Source of the DNA: Chrysochromulina parva
Lineage: Eukaryota; Haptophyta; Prymnesiales; Chrysochromulinaceae
Assembly: GCA_002887195.1 (NCBI GenBank)
Contig: PJAB01000048.1
Span: 1-52,838 of the forward strand
DNA length: 52,838 nucleotides
Direction of reading: 5' to 3'
Below are positions 26,749 through 36,172 of this stretch, in pieces. Position 1 is the first letter of the stretch. The number at the start of each line of letters is the position of its first letter. Both the position numbers and the translations under genes were made by a program. A model generated the notes under the pieces. That model was given only the letters and a program-made list of their open reading frames with translations, was not told the DNA's origin and made no database searches.

Positions 26749-29700
26749 TCAATCTACCGACTGCACCTTGTCGGAGGGCGGTCGTAAGGTGTGCATCTCC
26801 ACGGTGCGCCGCACGCCGTACCCGGTGGCCTCGATGACGAATCTGGGGGGCTCCTGAAGGCGCGCGTTGCCTGGAAGGCGAGACTGGACAGTGACCTGCC
26901 ACCAGCCACCCTCATGCTGCGCCTCCGCCGCGTCGCCAGTCTTGAGGTTGCGATGCCAGCCGGGCGGCGGCGGCGGCGGCGGCGGCCTCAGTACGGTGGC
27001 GCTCACCCACTCGCGCAGCAAGGGCGGCTCTTCAAGAGAGGTTTCGTCAGTTTCGTCCGAACCCACAGGGAATTCGTCAAAGAGGGCGTGGTACTGCACG
27101 TACGCCTCGCGTTTGGCGCCCTTGCCGCGCAACTCGAGGACGTCGACCACGAAGCGGCTGCCCTCGAGTCCCTCTTCGTGCATGATCGCCTCCGCCATCA
27201 CGCCCGGCACTAGAGCCTCGCCCGGCTGCAGCGAGGGGTACCCCAGAGGCTTACTGGGCCACTTGTCGCGCTTGGGAACCTTGCGGGCTGGCGAGTTGGA
27301 GGACGCCACCGCCGGTGGCAGCTCCTCGACTGGCGCACTCTGCGCAACGGTCGTCTCCCTATCCGCATCAGCCTCTTCTCTGGATCGCTTGGCCGGCGGC
27401 GGTAGGCCCTCGTGCTCGCGCCACGCCTCCCTCAGCGAGCGCGCCTTTTTGCCCCCTGGGCCCTCGTAGGTGGTATACGTTCCCGAAGGTGCGGCATGGC
27501 GCACTCCCACCCATCCAGGGGGCATCTCCAGCGGAGCGCCGTGCAGGACTCGAACGGCCTCGACGCTGCTGCCCTGAGGCGCGTCGTGCTTGCTCGGGCT
27601 CGGCACTCCCTCGCCGCCCTCCTCCTCCGCAGCTAGTCCAAGCTTGCGCCGGATGGCTATGAGTGAATGGAACGATTCGCCGTCGAGGGGGTCGATGACG
27701 TTGATGTCGCCCTGGCGTGCGCCCTGCGCCGTTTTCTTGCGCAGCTTGAAGCAGAGGTACCAGCCGTCGACCTCATCCGCGTCGTCCTCGAGAGCGCGCT
27801 TCAGCTCGGAAATGCGCGCAGCGAGACTGCTAAAGAGCTCCGAGGGGTTCGCGGGCCGTTGATATGCCTCCCGCGCTTCTAGGTGGAGCTGCCACGCGTC
27901 CAATGTACGTCGGCGCCAGTCCTTGCCCTCCTCTTGCCACGAGAACCAGTCTTCCCACTGGTCCGATCCATCGGGCAATTCAATGCGCGCCTGGAAGGTG
28001 CCGTCGATGAGAACGGCCAGTACCTTGGCCTTGACCCACGCAGGCGGCGCATCCTCCCCCGCCGCCACCTCGACCTCTATCTTCTCGCCCTCGAGCAGCC
28101 ACACCCAGTCGTCGGGCGGTGGCTTTCTTTTCTTTTCAGTCTTTCTTTTCTTGTCGGTCTTTTCGCGCCGCCATTCGGTGCCCTCCTCTTGCCACGAGAA
28201 CCAGTCTTCCCACTGGTCCGATCCATCGGGCAGCTCAATGCGCGCCTGGAAAGTGCCGTCGATGAGGACGGTGAGCACCTCGGCCGTCACCCACGCACCA
28301 GCTGCCTCGTCGCCTTCGCCCACGCGAATCTCAACCTCGACCCTATCGCCCTCGTTCAGCCACTTCCACTTCTTGGGTGGCGGGCGCGACTTCCATTCCT
28401 CCCGACGGCGCCATTCGGTGCCCTCCTCCTGCCACGTGAACCAATCCTCCCACCTGTCCGACAGGTCGGGCAGCTCAATGCGCGCCTGGAAGGTGCCGTC
28501 GAAGAGGATGGTCAGTACCTCGGCCGTCACCCACGCCGTCGTATCGCCCAAACTCACCTCGACTTCAATGCGTTCGCCCTTGATTGGAAACTGCCAGTGG
28601 GCGGGCGGCGGCGGCGGCGGCACGAGAAGAGGCGCGTTGCTGGCCTCCCCGGACGGCGACGTCTCGGGCGCCTCGACGCGTGCGCGGCCGCTATTGGCGC
28701 CGCCGCGGCGCTTGCCGCCAGGGGAGCTGGCCGAGCTGGCCGTCTTCCAATCGTCGCGCTTGCCGCCAGGCGAGCTGGCCAGGCCGGCCGTCTTCCAATC
28801 GTCGAGATCGTCGTCCTCTGCTCGGCCGAGGGCGAGCCGCCCCTCGCGGGTGAGTGGATATGTCGTGTCCTCCTGCTCAAACAGGGGCACCTTGCTATTC
28901 TTCTCCTTGCCGAGCGTGGTCACGATCGTCGCGCGGAGGGTCGACTTGTTCGGGTGCGCCTCCTGCACCTCCGGCTGGAGAGACACAAAGTCGCAGATCG
29001 CATCTCGGTCGCAGATTCCCTCTCGAAGCGCCTCGATGATCGCTGCACGGATCGAGCCTGGCTTGGGTAGCCAGCTCGCAAAGTCTGCCTGCCGGCGCTC
29101 CTCCGCCTCCGCTTCAAGCTCCGCGCGCACCTCCTCCTCGGCCTCCTCTTCGCCCTGCTCACCGTCGAGCTCCACCCACTGGCGGCCGTGCCGCGACGAC
29201 GACGTTGCCCAAGCAGCACGGCCGAGGCGGCGCGCGTGCGCCCCCTCGCCAGCGACCTGCCTGCCCACCGGGATCACCATGGGCTCGTGGGCCCACATGA
29301 CACGCGCTCCTGGTTCCCCACGCGCAAAGGCCTCCTCGGCCGCCTCGCGCTCCACTGCTTCCGCAGCCAGCGCAGCGGCGCGCAGCCGTTGGAAAACGCC
29401 CGTCCGCTTGAACTCCGTGTGCTTGCGTTTGAGCCGCGCCGCGCGCCGCGCGTTGCTCACAAACTCAGCTGGCGTGACCGCGGGCGGCGGCGCTTCGAGA
29501 GACAGCTGCGGCTTGATGGCGACTCTGGCTAGGAAGACGGTACCGGGTTCGAGACCCTCAGGGACCGTGGCCGAGTAACGCACGCCATCATGCAGGAAGG
29601 CTACCTTGCGGTCGGCGCGTAGGCTCGCTGGAACGAGAAGCTCCAAATCGCGCCACACGCCGCCGCCCCCAGCCCGCACTGGGGACGGCACTCCGGCAGT

Positions 29701-31332
29701 CGCATCCTTCTCCTCCTCGTCCTCGTCCTCGTGCTCGCCCTCGTCCTCGTCCTCGCCCGCGGCCCACTGCCTGTGGCGCTGGTAGCCCCGGCGGCCACAC
29801 GTGTGAGCCTTGTGCGAACCCTGACACGCGGAGCATGCCGCGCGCGCCGCCTTGGCCGCCGCCTTAGCCACCACCTTGGCGGCCGCCTTGGCCGCGGCCT
29901 TGGCCGCCGCCTTGGCCTCGCCCTTGGCCTTTGCTGCAGCCTTGGCATCTGCCCTGGGCAACGTGCGCCTCCACTTAACCAAGGTCATGTCGAACGGGCC
30001 GTCCTCAACCTCGCCATCCCACTCCGTGGCCTCCATGAGCAGCGTGCATTTGAGACGATGCGCCTCGGGGAAAGACGCTGTGGGTAAAGACGCTCCCGGG
30101 CCATCAGACTTACGCCCGCCCGCCGACTTGCGTTCGGGCTTCTCGGTAGTGGTCACCTTTCCCTTGCCTCTGAGCTTATTGGCGGATAGCACTTTCCCCC
30201 AATACCAGCCACCGCCGGTGCCCTCGTAGAAGATCTGCAGGCGCTCGCCTTTCTTGGGGGGCGCTCGCGTCGCCTCGTCCTCCTCCTCGCCCTCGTCCTG
30301 CTCCTCCTCCTCCTCCTCCTCCTCATCTTCACAATCCTTTTCCTCGCCCTCATCCTCCTCACCCTCCTCCTCCTCGCCCTCCGCCTCCTCGCCCTCGGCC
30401 TCCTCGTCCTCTCCGTGCTCCTCGCCTAGCTGCTCGCCTAGCTGCTCCTGCTCACCAGTCTGCTCACCAGCATTCACACCGGCCCAGGCGCCGCGCCCCT
30501 GGCACACATGGCCCTTTTTAGGCTGCCCGCACACCCCGCACAGGTTCGCCGCCCACTCTGTCGCACACACCATGCAGCGGAAGCGCTGGCGCCCCGTGGT
30601 GCGCTCCATGGCAGTTGCCTCGCCACCACACTCGGGGCACTCGGGCGCTTGGAGTGTAAACCGGAGAGCTTCAAGCTTGCTTCGGCGCTGGGCGGCGGAC
30701 TGTGACGGCAGCTTGGCCGACGCGGCGCATACGCCCGCACGGACTGCATACGGCGAGGGCCGCTTGGCCGATGCGCCCGATGCGCCCGATGCGCCCGGGA
30801 TACTAGCGAGGAAGGCGCTCGGAACCTTGTGGAAGTGGGCGTACACAATCTCGTCCGGGATACCGAGCTCGAGGCGCCGCTCGAGAGAGCCCTCGAACGG
30901 GCGCTTGGCCACCGGCACGAATGAGAATGACGATCCAGCCGCGGCCGAGGGCCCCGACGCTGGCGCTGGCGCTGGCAAGAGCGGCGCCACCAGCTCTCCT
31001 TCAGCAGCAGCAGCGGCGGCGGCGGCAGCGGCGGCGGCTAGCATCCTGCGGACCCGATCTGCGCCCGGGTCGAGCCGCTCGGGCGCCTTGACCGAACGTT
31101 GTTCGCGTACGCGCCGCTCAACTTGAGGTCGCTCGCGCGGCTCGCGCGGCTGCTGCTTGCGCTGGAATGAAGGGCCGCCACCCCGCTGCACCATTCTGCC
31201 ACCTCCGTCCAGCAGCCCGAGCGACTCGAGCACTTTCTTGTTCTTCTCGATGTTCTCGAGCCGCTGGCGCTCGTACGCGGATAGGCCGTTGGCGTCCACG
31301 ACGGCGTCGTCGTCTGAGTCCGAGTCGCTCAT
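26749..31332 (-). CDS. Large chromatin-type protein: zinc motifs, winged-helix-like region, Agenet/Tudor-type repeats
   Basis: 1527 aa from the ATG at 31332 (MSDSDSDDD). Order: N-terminal helix LSAYERQRLENI...LESLGL (15-40); Cys-rich zinc region CPECGG...CMVC...CGVCGQPKKGHVC (about 230-277); acidic run (about 297-347); a Tudor-like block with WYWGKV; Ala/Lys-rich run and second knuckle CSACQGSHKAHTC (about 510); winged-helix-like region (about 757-845); three tandem repeats (about 905-1145) with WVTAEVLTVLIDGTFQARI and WEDWFSWQEEGTEWRR; an MBD-like GWVGVRHAAPSGTYTTYEGP (about 1280); Agenet-like units ending REWVSATVLRPPPP and WWQVTV...MHTLRPP. Agenet/Tudor domains usually read methylated histones, so a nuclear reader or scaffold is inferred. 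No enzyme motif. Confidence 0.82.
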   Translation of the reverse strand: MSDSDSDDDAVVDANGLSAYERQRLENIEKNKKVLESLGLLDGGGRMVQRGGGPSFQRKQQPREPRERPQVERRVREQRSVKAPERLDPGADRVRRMLAAAAAAAAAAAAEGELVAPLLPAPAPASGPSAAAGSSFSFVPVAKRPFEGSLERRLELGIPDEIVYAHFHKVPSAFLASIPGASGASGASAKRPSPYAVRAGVCAASAKLPSQSAAQRRSKLEALRFTLQAPECPECGGEATAMERTTGRQRFRCMVCATEWAANLCGVCGQPKKGHVCQGRGAWAGVNAGEQTGEQEQLGEQLGEEHGEDEEAEGEEAEGEEEEGEEDEGEEKDCEDEEEEEEEEQDEGEEEDEATRAPPKKGERLQIFYEGTGGGWYWGKVLSANKLRGKGKVTTTEKPERKSAGGRKSDGPGASLPTASFPEAHRLKCTLLMEATEWDGEVEDGPFDMTLVKWRRTLPRADAKAAAKAKGEAKAAAKAAAKAAAKVVAKAAAKAARAACSACQGSHKAHTCGRRGYQRHRQWAAGEDEDEGEHEDEDEEEKDATAGVPSPVRAGGGGVWRDLELLVPASLRADRKVAFLHDGVRYSATVPEGLEPGTVFLARVAIKPQLSLEAPPPAVTPAEFVSNARRAARLKRKHTEFKRTGVFQRLRAAALAAEAVEREAAEEAFARGEPGARVMWAHEPMVIPVGRQVAGEGAHARRLGRAAWATSSSRHGRQWVELDGEQGEEEAEEEVRAELEAEAEERRQADFASWLPKPGSIRAAIIEALREGICDRDAICDFVSLQPEVQEAHPNKSTLRATIVTTLGKEKNSKVPLFEQEDTTYPLTREGRLALGRAEDDDLDDWKTAGLASSPGGKRDDWKTASSASSPGGKRRGGANSGRARVEAPETSPSGEASNAPLLVPPPPPPAHWQFPIKGERIEVEVSLGDTTAWVTAEVLTILFDGTFQARIELPDLSDRWEDWFTWQEEGTEWRRREEWKSRPPPKKWKWLNEGDRVEVEIRVGEGDEAAGAWVTAEVLTVLIDGTFQARIELPDGSDQWEDWFSWQEEGTEWRREKTDKKRKTEKKRKPPPDDWVWLLEGEKIEVEVAAGEDAPPAWVKAKVLAVLIDGTFQARIELPDGSDQWEDWFSWQEEGKDWRRRTLDAWQLHLEAREAYQRPANPSELFSSLAARISELKRALEDDADEVDGWYLCFKLRKKTAQGARQGDINVIDPLDGESFHSLIAIRRKLGLAAEEEGGEGVPSPSKHDAPQGSSVEAVRVLHGAPLEMPPGWVGVRHAAPSGTYTTYEGPGGKKARSLREAWREHEGLPPPAKRSREEADADRETTVAQSAPVEELPPAVASSNSPARKVPKRDKWPSKPLGYPSLQPGEALVPGVMAEAIMHEEGLEGSRFVVDVLELRGKGAKREAYVQYHALFDEFPVGSDETDETSLEEPPLLREWVSATVLRPPPPPPPPGWHRNLKTGDAAEAQHEGGWWQVTVQSRLPGNARLQEPPRFVIEATGYGVRRTVEMHTLRPPSDKVQSVD

Positions 31333-31546
31333 GATTGGCGTGCGAGCGCCTCGCGAGGGAGTCACACACGTCTCTCGCGTCACAAGGAAGGCGCCGCGCT
31401 CGTACGCGTCGTATCGGTCAACTCGCGAAGGGTCGTCTGGAGCAGCTTGGAATGGGTATTTGCCTGATGAACTTTTCATTTCATGAAACAGCCCGCGCTT
31501 CACGAGCACCTGTGCATGTGCGGAGGTGCTGTGGTTCTACCGAAGC
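31333..31546. promoter_or_regulatory. Shared divergent promoter region
   Basis: 214 bp between the chromatin-protein (minus) and TPR (plus) starts. Holds the palindrome TTTCATTTCATGAAA-like sequence near 31478-31492. Confidence 0.4.
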
Positions 31547-32575
31547 ATGTCGTTCCAGCCGAATAATGCCTTCGAGGAGAAGTTTCGCCAGTTCCTGCAG
31601 GAGCCCGAGACGCAGGAGGCCATCCGCGGCGATCAGGAGAAGGAGATCAAGATCATGAAGAAGATGGATGAGTTTGAGTCGCTCCACGAGCTGACTGGCC
31701 AGCGCGAGCAGCTTGCGGTGGCTCTGCAGGACCTCGACGCTGAGTCGCAGCGGCTCATCTACCCGATCCTCCGGCTCAAAATGGTCCAGCACATCCTCTT
31801 CGCGGCGCTCAAGGAGACGCGCAAGAATGGCACCTCATTTGTGCAGGCGGTGCGCCAGCAGTCGCTGCTGCACATGCTGGAGCGCGTGCGCGATGAGCTG
31901 AACAACGACCCCGAGAATGCGAAGCGCATTGAGGGCGAGTGGTTCCACAACATGCGTTGTGGTCTGGAGGCTGAGGCGGCGAAGATGCCGCCGCGCCAGC
32001 GGCAGGTGCTTCCCGCAACGCAGATGCTGCCGATAATCCAGTCGGGTGTGCAGCTGAGGATCAACGGGAACCACAAGTTCAAGGAGAAGAACTACCACGC
32101 GGCACTCACCATGTACATGCAGGGATGCGTCGGTTTCGAGATGTATTGCGCGACCAACGACCAGGACCAGACGCTCCTCGACGACGTACACGTGCAGATA
32201 CGCAAGAACACTGCGGGAGCGGCGCTCAAGACGCGAGACTACACGCTATGCATCTTCTCATGCGACAAGGTGCTCGAGCTGCAGCCGGGAGACACAAAGT
32301 CGCTGTACCGGCGCGCGCTTGCGAACTGGCGGCTCGGTGAGGTCGAGAAGGCCTCGGCCGACTTGGAATCCATCCTCAAAGCGCGCGTCAACGAGTACAA
32401 CGAGGTGGCTGAGTCGGCGACGGCCAAAAAGGCAGCTCGGAAGCTGCTGCGGCAGATTGAGGAGTCGGAGGAGCGTGCGGAGCTCGTCGAGATTCGGATG
32501 GCTAGGGCGCTCGCCTTCGAAATACCCAAGCTCGGACTGTACGAGAAAGCTCCGGTGCCAGCGCAAGCGGAGTAG
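31547..32575 (+). CDS. TPR-domain protein
   Basis: A 342-aa protein from the ATG at 31547. The N-terminal half is helical and charged (FEEKFRQFLQEPETQEAI...) with no family I recognise. From about residue 173 there are three tetratricopeptide units: RINGNHKFKEKNYHAALTMY, the middle helix pair around VQIRKNTAGAALKTRDYTLCI, and SLYRRALANWRLGEVEKASA, as in co-chaperone TPRs with the basic residues used to hold EEVD tails. A charged helix follows (KKAARKLLRQIEESEERAEL). No prolyl-isomerase or ubiquitin module is visible, so it is probably an adaptor, perhaps of Hsp70/Hsp90. Confidence 0.8.
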   Translation: MSFQPNNAFEEKFRQFLQEPETQEAIRGDQEKEIKIMKKMDEFESLHELTGQREQLAVALQDLDAESQRLIYPILRLKMVQHILFAALKETRKNGTSFVQAVRQQSLLHMLERVRDELNNDPENAKRIEGEWFHNMRCGLEAEAAKMPPRQRQVLPATQMLPIIQSGVQLRINGNHKFKEKNYHAALTMYMQGCVGFEMYCATNDQDQTLLDDVHVQIRKNTAGAALKTRDYTLCIFSCDKVLELQPGDTKSLYRRALANWRLGEVEKASADLESILKARVNEYNEVAESATAKKAARKLLRQIEESEERAELVEIRMARALAFEIPKLGLYEKAPVPAQAE

Positions 32576-33111
32576 AGGCATGCCCTAACATACCTATGAG
32601 CTACGTAACAGCCGGGTGAAAAATGGCGTGCTGTCAAACGTCTCTCGCCTCAATATCGCAGAATAAATCTACCGTAATAGATTTTGTACTAGTATGAAGA
32701 ATGCGTCGCACTTGACTCTTCACACTTCAGTGTACTTTTTTCGCGAACACAAATGCACAATGTGAGGCCTCATGTGCACAGCACCATGGCCCACGGCACT
32801 CAGGTCCGGTCTCAGCACACAGCAGCCAGTGGGAGCGCGATCAGAGTTGTTTACATGTACAGCTCACCTTTCAGTTCAGTATGGTGTATGGAGACCCCCC
32901 TACCGATCGCGGATCGGATTCGATCGCAAGTCCAAGTGATCCGTGGTCGCTCTTCTCTCTTCAGACCGCCATCAGGTGGGTCTCCACGAGAGACTCGAGG
33001 CACGAGGGTGGGGCAATCGTCTGGGTCTGCGAGCGGTTGAATTCGTGTTCTTGACATCCATCGCGTTCGGCTTGAAGATGTAGCCAAAGACCGGGTGCGT
33101 ACATGTCTAGA
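32576..33111. other. Intergenic, convergent 3' ends
   Basis: No gene supported. AT-richer, with TTCACA near 32720. Confidence 0.5.
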
Positions 33112-34819
33112 TCATGCTTCCATGTACGCCAGCCCTCGCCCCGGTTGCGGGTTCGTTGTGGTCGCCATTGTCGCGTTGCCCTCTTTGAACAGCTTGCGAA
33201 ACAGTTGCTCAAAATCGGACTCCAGCATCTCGTCCCGCTTGATATCCTCCGGCTTGAGTGGTGCTGTCTTAAGCGCCTTGAGTATGTCGAGGCCTGTGAG
33301 GCTGAGGGTGGCCACCACGCCAGGGTTGAGGGAGACCTTGAGCTCGCCTAGGCCGGTCACGCAAGACGACAAGTTGTTGAGCATCTCGGCCCACTTGGCT
33401 GGCGGGAAGAAGAGCATCATCTCGAGCTGCTCTATGAGGGACGCGTTCTGCTGCACACCCCAGAGAGCGTACCTGGGGAAATGTACGGGCGCCGTGGTGA
33501 GACACATGCATGCTGGGACCGGGCGCCGTGCTGAGCGTGTGCACAGCCCAGAGAGCGTACCCGATTGCCCGAGGCACGAGCTGTGCAAAGGTTGCGAGGT
33601 GCCCGACCTTCAGATCTCGGAGGGATTGCACAAACCGCCGCACTTCCGGATCAGGAATCTGCATGTTCTGCCTCTCCTCAAAAAGGTGACGGAGCGCGTC
33701 TTGTGTGCGCAGGAAACCCAGCTCCAGCTTGGCGTAACGACCGAGGCGGGAGAAGTATTTTAGCCAGCCGTCTGAGAATTCTCTTCCGAGTATGCTGTCC
33801 GGCAGCTTTTTCAGGGCCTGGGTGAGGCCCGCAGCCAAATCTGCATGCACCTTGAAGAAGGTGCCCTTGTCCAGGTGGGACAGCACCGTCTGCTGCCACA
33901 CCGCCTCGTCCTCCGAGGTGAGTGCGTCGACTGAGAGGCCCAGGTTTGCCTCCACGCAGATCGAGCTTTTGACTGGCAGGCCCTCGTCGAGAGGAATCTC
34001 CATGGGGTTTCTGATGTAGCTCTGCAATTCGACCACGGCCCTGCCGGTGACGATGACACTAAAGGTGAGCGCCATCTCCGAAAGCGCGTGCTTCCACTTG
34101 CCCATGTCTAGATTGGCTGCCTTCAATTCGTCTTTGAAGGGTTTATATTCCTTGGCTTGCTCGAGGATCTGGAGCCAGTCAGCCACGAGCTGTTCCATTT
34201 TTGCTCTGGGGACTCCTTCGCGGCGTGGGAGGGTGAATGCGATCTCGACCTTGCTCGGCCAGTCGTCAGTACGGCCGGGGAAGAACTCGAGTAGGGCCTT
34301 GATGCCGAGGTTTGGGGTGGCCGGTTCCGATGAGGACGTCAGCGACGATAAGAAAAACCTCGACTTTTTGCGACGGCCATCACGAGAACCGCCCTGCACC
34401 TTAGGGTCGCCAATCTTGAACTCTATGTCGATAGACTGTGACTCGTTCTCTTGCCGATCGTCGACTCCGCCGGTGCGAGCAGCAGCCGCCGCCTTCAAGC
34501 GACGTGCCATCATGCGAGAAAGCAGGCTCGCCTGCAGCTGGGCTCGCAAAATCATTGACCCAAGCGCCGAGTCGACTTCTCCCTCGTCGTCCTTCAAACC
34601 GCACATGAACGCGATGAATTCCTCCTTATCAATTCCGCCTGAGCCATCGGAATCGATGCTCCTGAACATGGCCTGCGCCTCGTCGGGCGACGACGTGTTG
34701 CCGCAGGCGAAGAGGAGATCCTGGAACTCCTCGATGCCCAGGGTGCCTGAACCGCTCTCGTCGAGCTCGTTGAAAGCCTCCTCGAGGCTCGCGATGGCCT
34801 GCTCTTCCATATCAGCCAT
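33112..34819 (-). CDS. EF-hand protein with long helical C-terminal region, spliced
   Basis: Exon 1 (34819-33561) and exon 2 (33472-33112) join at a split Gly codon to give 539 aa; across the junction the protein reads IGYALWGVQQNASLIEQLE. Two N-terminal EF-hands: FNELDESGSGTLGIEEF and FRSIDSDGSGGIDKEEFIAF, both with complete calcium loops. A basic linker (RRKKSRFF) and about 370 residues follow, with hydrophobic strands and helices and no recognised domain (for example WPSKVEIAFTLPRREGVP, FFKVHADLAAGLTQAL). A calcium-regulated effector is inferred. The intron carries an exact copy of the first bases of exon 2 and is described separately. Confidence 0.82.
33459..33561. repeat. 15-bp direct repeat at both ends of an intron
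   Basis: CCCAGAGAGCGTACC occurs at 33459-33473 and 33547-33561, exactly 88 bp apart, the intron length. On the sense strand the copies are G|GTACGCTCTCTGGG at the donor and at the exon after the acceptor. Confidence 0.97.
33473..33560 (-). other. Intron (88 nt) bounded by a direct repeat
   Basis: Donor GTACGC, acceptor TTTCCCCAG. The first 14 nt duplicate the first 14 nt of the next exon; the other 74 nt are filler with their own CACGGCGCCCG duplication. Confidence 0.9.
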
Positions 34820-35346
34820 GGTTGTGTTTTCGCATTTCGGTCCAAAAAGTTAAGTTCGGGCCGAAACAACTACCGGCATTTTACCGGTTTGTCGGTGGTG
34901 AGGTACGTCTGTGTGATCCGTGTGCCCGTGTGCGCCCGTGTGTCCCGTGTGTGTCCCGCGTGTGTGTGTCCCGGCTCCCCCCGGTGTCTTGAATCGGTTT
35001 GTTGTAATTGGTTTGGGGGGGTTGGACCGTACACCCGGAACGATCAGGCAGGCTCATCGTCAGCCCAGCGTCATTGGCGCTCGCGTGGCGCTCGCTCCAT
35101 GCGCGATGCGCGGGCTTTCAACATCATCAGACGATGCACTGAATTCTCTGAACGACGTTCCGCAATTTAAGGTGACCTTTTTGCAGTACATAGTATAACC
35201 AATGGAAAATCAAAATGCCTCTACTCGAAAGACTAAACGCTCTAGAGATGTTAGACGCACACAAACTGTGAACAGATACACTCAGATACACTCAGATACA
35301 CTTCGACATACCAGGATCGACTAGTGGCGTCTTCAATACACATGAC
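34820..35346. other. Intergenic with GTGTCCC-rich simple sequence
   Basis: No gene supported. GTGTCCC/CCCGTGTG simple repeats at about 34915-34970 and a CAGATACACT minisatellite at about 35273-35302. Confidence 0.5.
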
Positions 35347-35910
35347 TCAGCGAGCAAGACCTTGGGTCTTGCGGCAAGACTGCCAATCGAGCCCACATCG
35401 GTACTTTGCCACTGCGTGAGCTGCCGCTACCGCCGTTGAGAAGCTGCCCAGCATGTTTCCGTCTACCGCCGCGTAGTAAGCGAATGGCTTTGCCCATTCA
35501 CGGAAGGTGACGCCGTCGTACCCTGTGTTCGTGTCCAAGCTGTGCATGAGCGGCAGGCCTCCATGTTCAGCTCGTAACAACTTGGCAAGTGAGCGCATGC
35601 CCTCGGCGCGCAGCAGGTCTGCGGTGAACGCGCTTCGAAGGGTGCACCCCGCCGATTGTGCTCGGAGGATCAGCGCATCCGCGACGACCGAACGAGGGTA
35701 GCCCAGCTGTGCTTGAAATGATCGGCACGTGGCTTCGATTCTCGCAATATCGAGATGCGTCGGGAGAAGGTACACGATGTGCATGATAATGTCGCGTGGC
35801 AACACGTGCAGGAGCGTCTTCACTGGGAGGGCAAAGAGCCCTCGACGCGGCGGGACTCGTTGTGGCAGGACTCGTGACGGTAGCGCTTCCCATGGTTCGT
35901 GTATCCGCAT
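35347..35910 (-). CDS. F-box-like protein
   Basis: 187 aa from the ATG at 35910; the frame is open upstream to a GTG at 36012 but holds no earlier ATG before a stop. Residues about 31-70, LPVKTLLHVLPRDIIMHIVYLLP then IEATCRSFQAQL, fit the F-box pattern 'LP.dii..I...L...d......C..f'. F-box proteins link substrates to SKP1-cullin ubiquitin ligases. The rest is helical; the C-terminus has GSFSTAVAAAHAVAKYR, which looks like the 'G.F.TA..AA.AYD' end of an AP2-type fold, possibly by chance. Moderate confidence in the gene, lower in the family. Confidence 0.6.
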   Translation of the reverse strand: MRIHEPWEALPSRVLPQRVPPRRGLFALPVKTLLHVLPRDIIMHIVYLLPTHLDIARIEATCRSFQAQLGYPRSVVADALILRAQSAGCTLRSAFTADLLRAEGMRSLAKLLRAEHGGLPLMHSLDTNTGYDGVTFREWAKPFAYYAAVDGNMLGSFSTAVAAAHAVAKYRCGLDWQSCRKTQGLAR

Positions 35911-36172
35911 CCCAACGGCATCTTCCGTGCCCCACGTGGCGCGTGTGGCCGCAACTTGCTCACGAAGTGTACGAGTCGACAACTGGCCTGGTTCGCGAGG
36001 CGCGGCTTCCACGAAGTCGACAAAAACACATCACAAAAGGGAGAGGTCCGACGAGTTTGGGCTGAAAAAGCGAGTCGACGAAACACACATTTGTGAATCA
36101 AGTATGGGCTTCTTGGAGTCAGGAGCGACGAAACGCACAGTGTTTGTGAAGATTGACGATTCAATCGACTGA

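Noticed and set aside
34915..34970. GTGTCCC repeats as a telomere or CRISPR-like array
   Set aside because: Units are irregular and short; simple-sequence DNA only.
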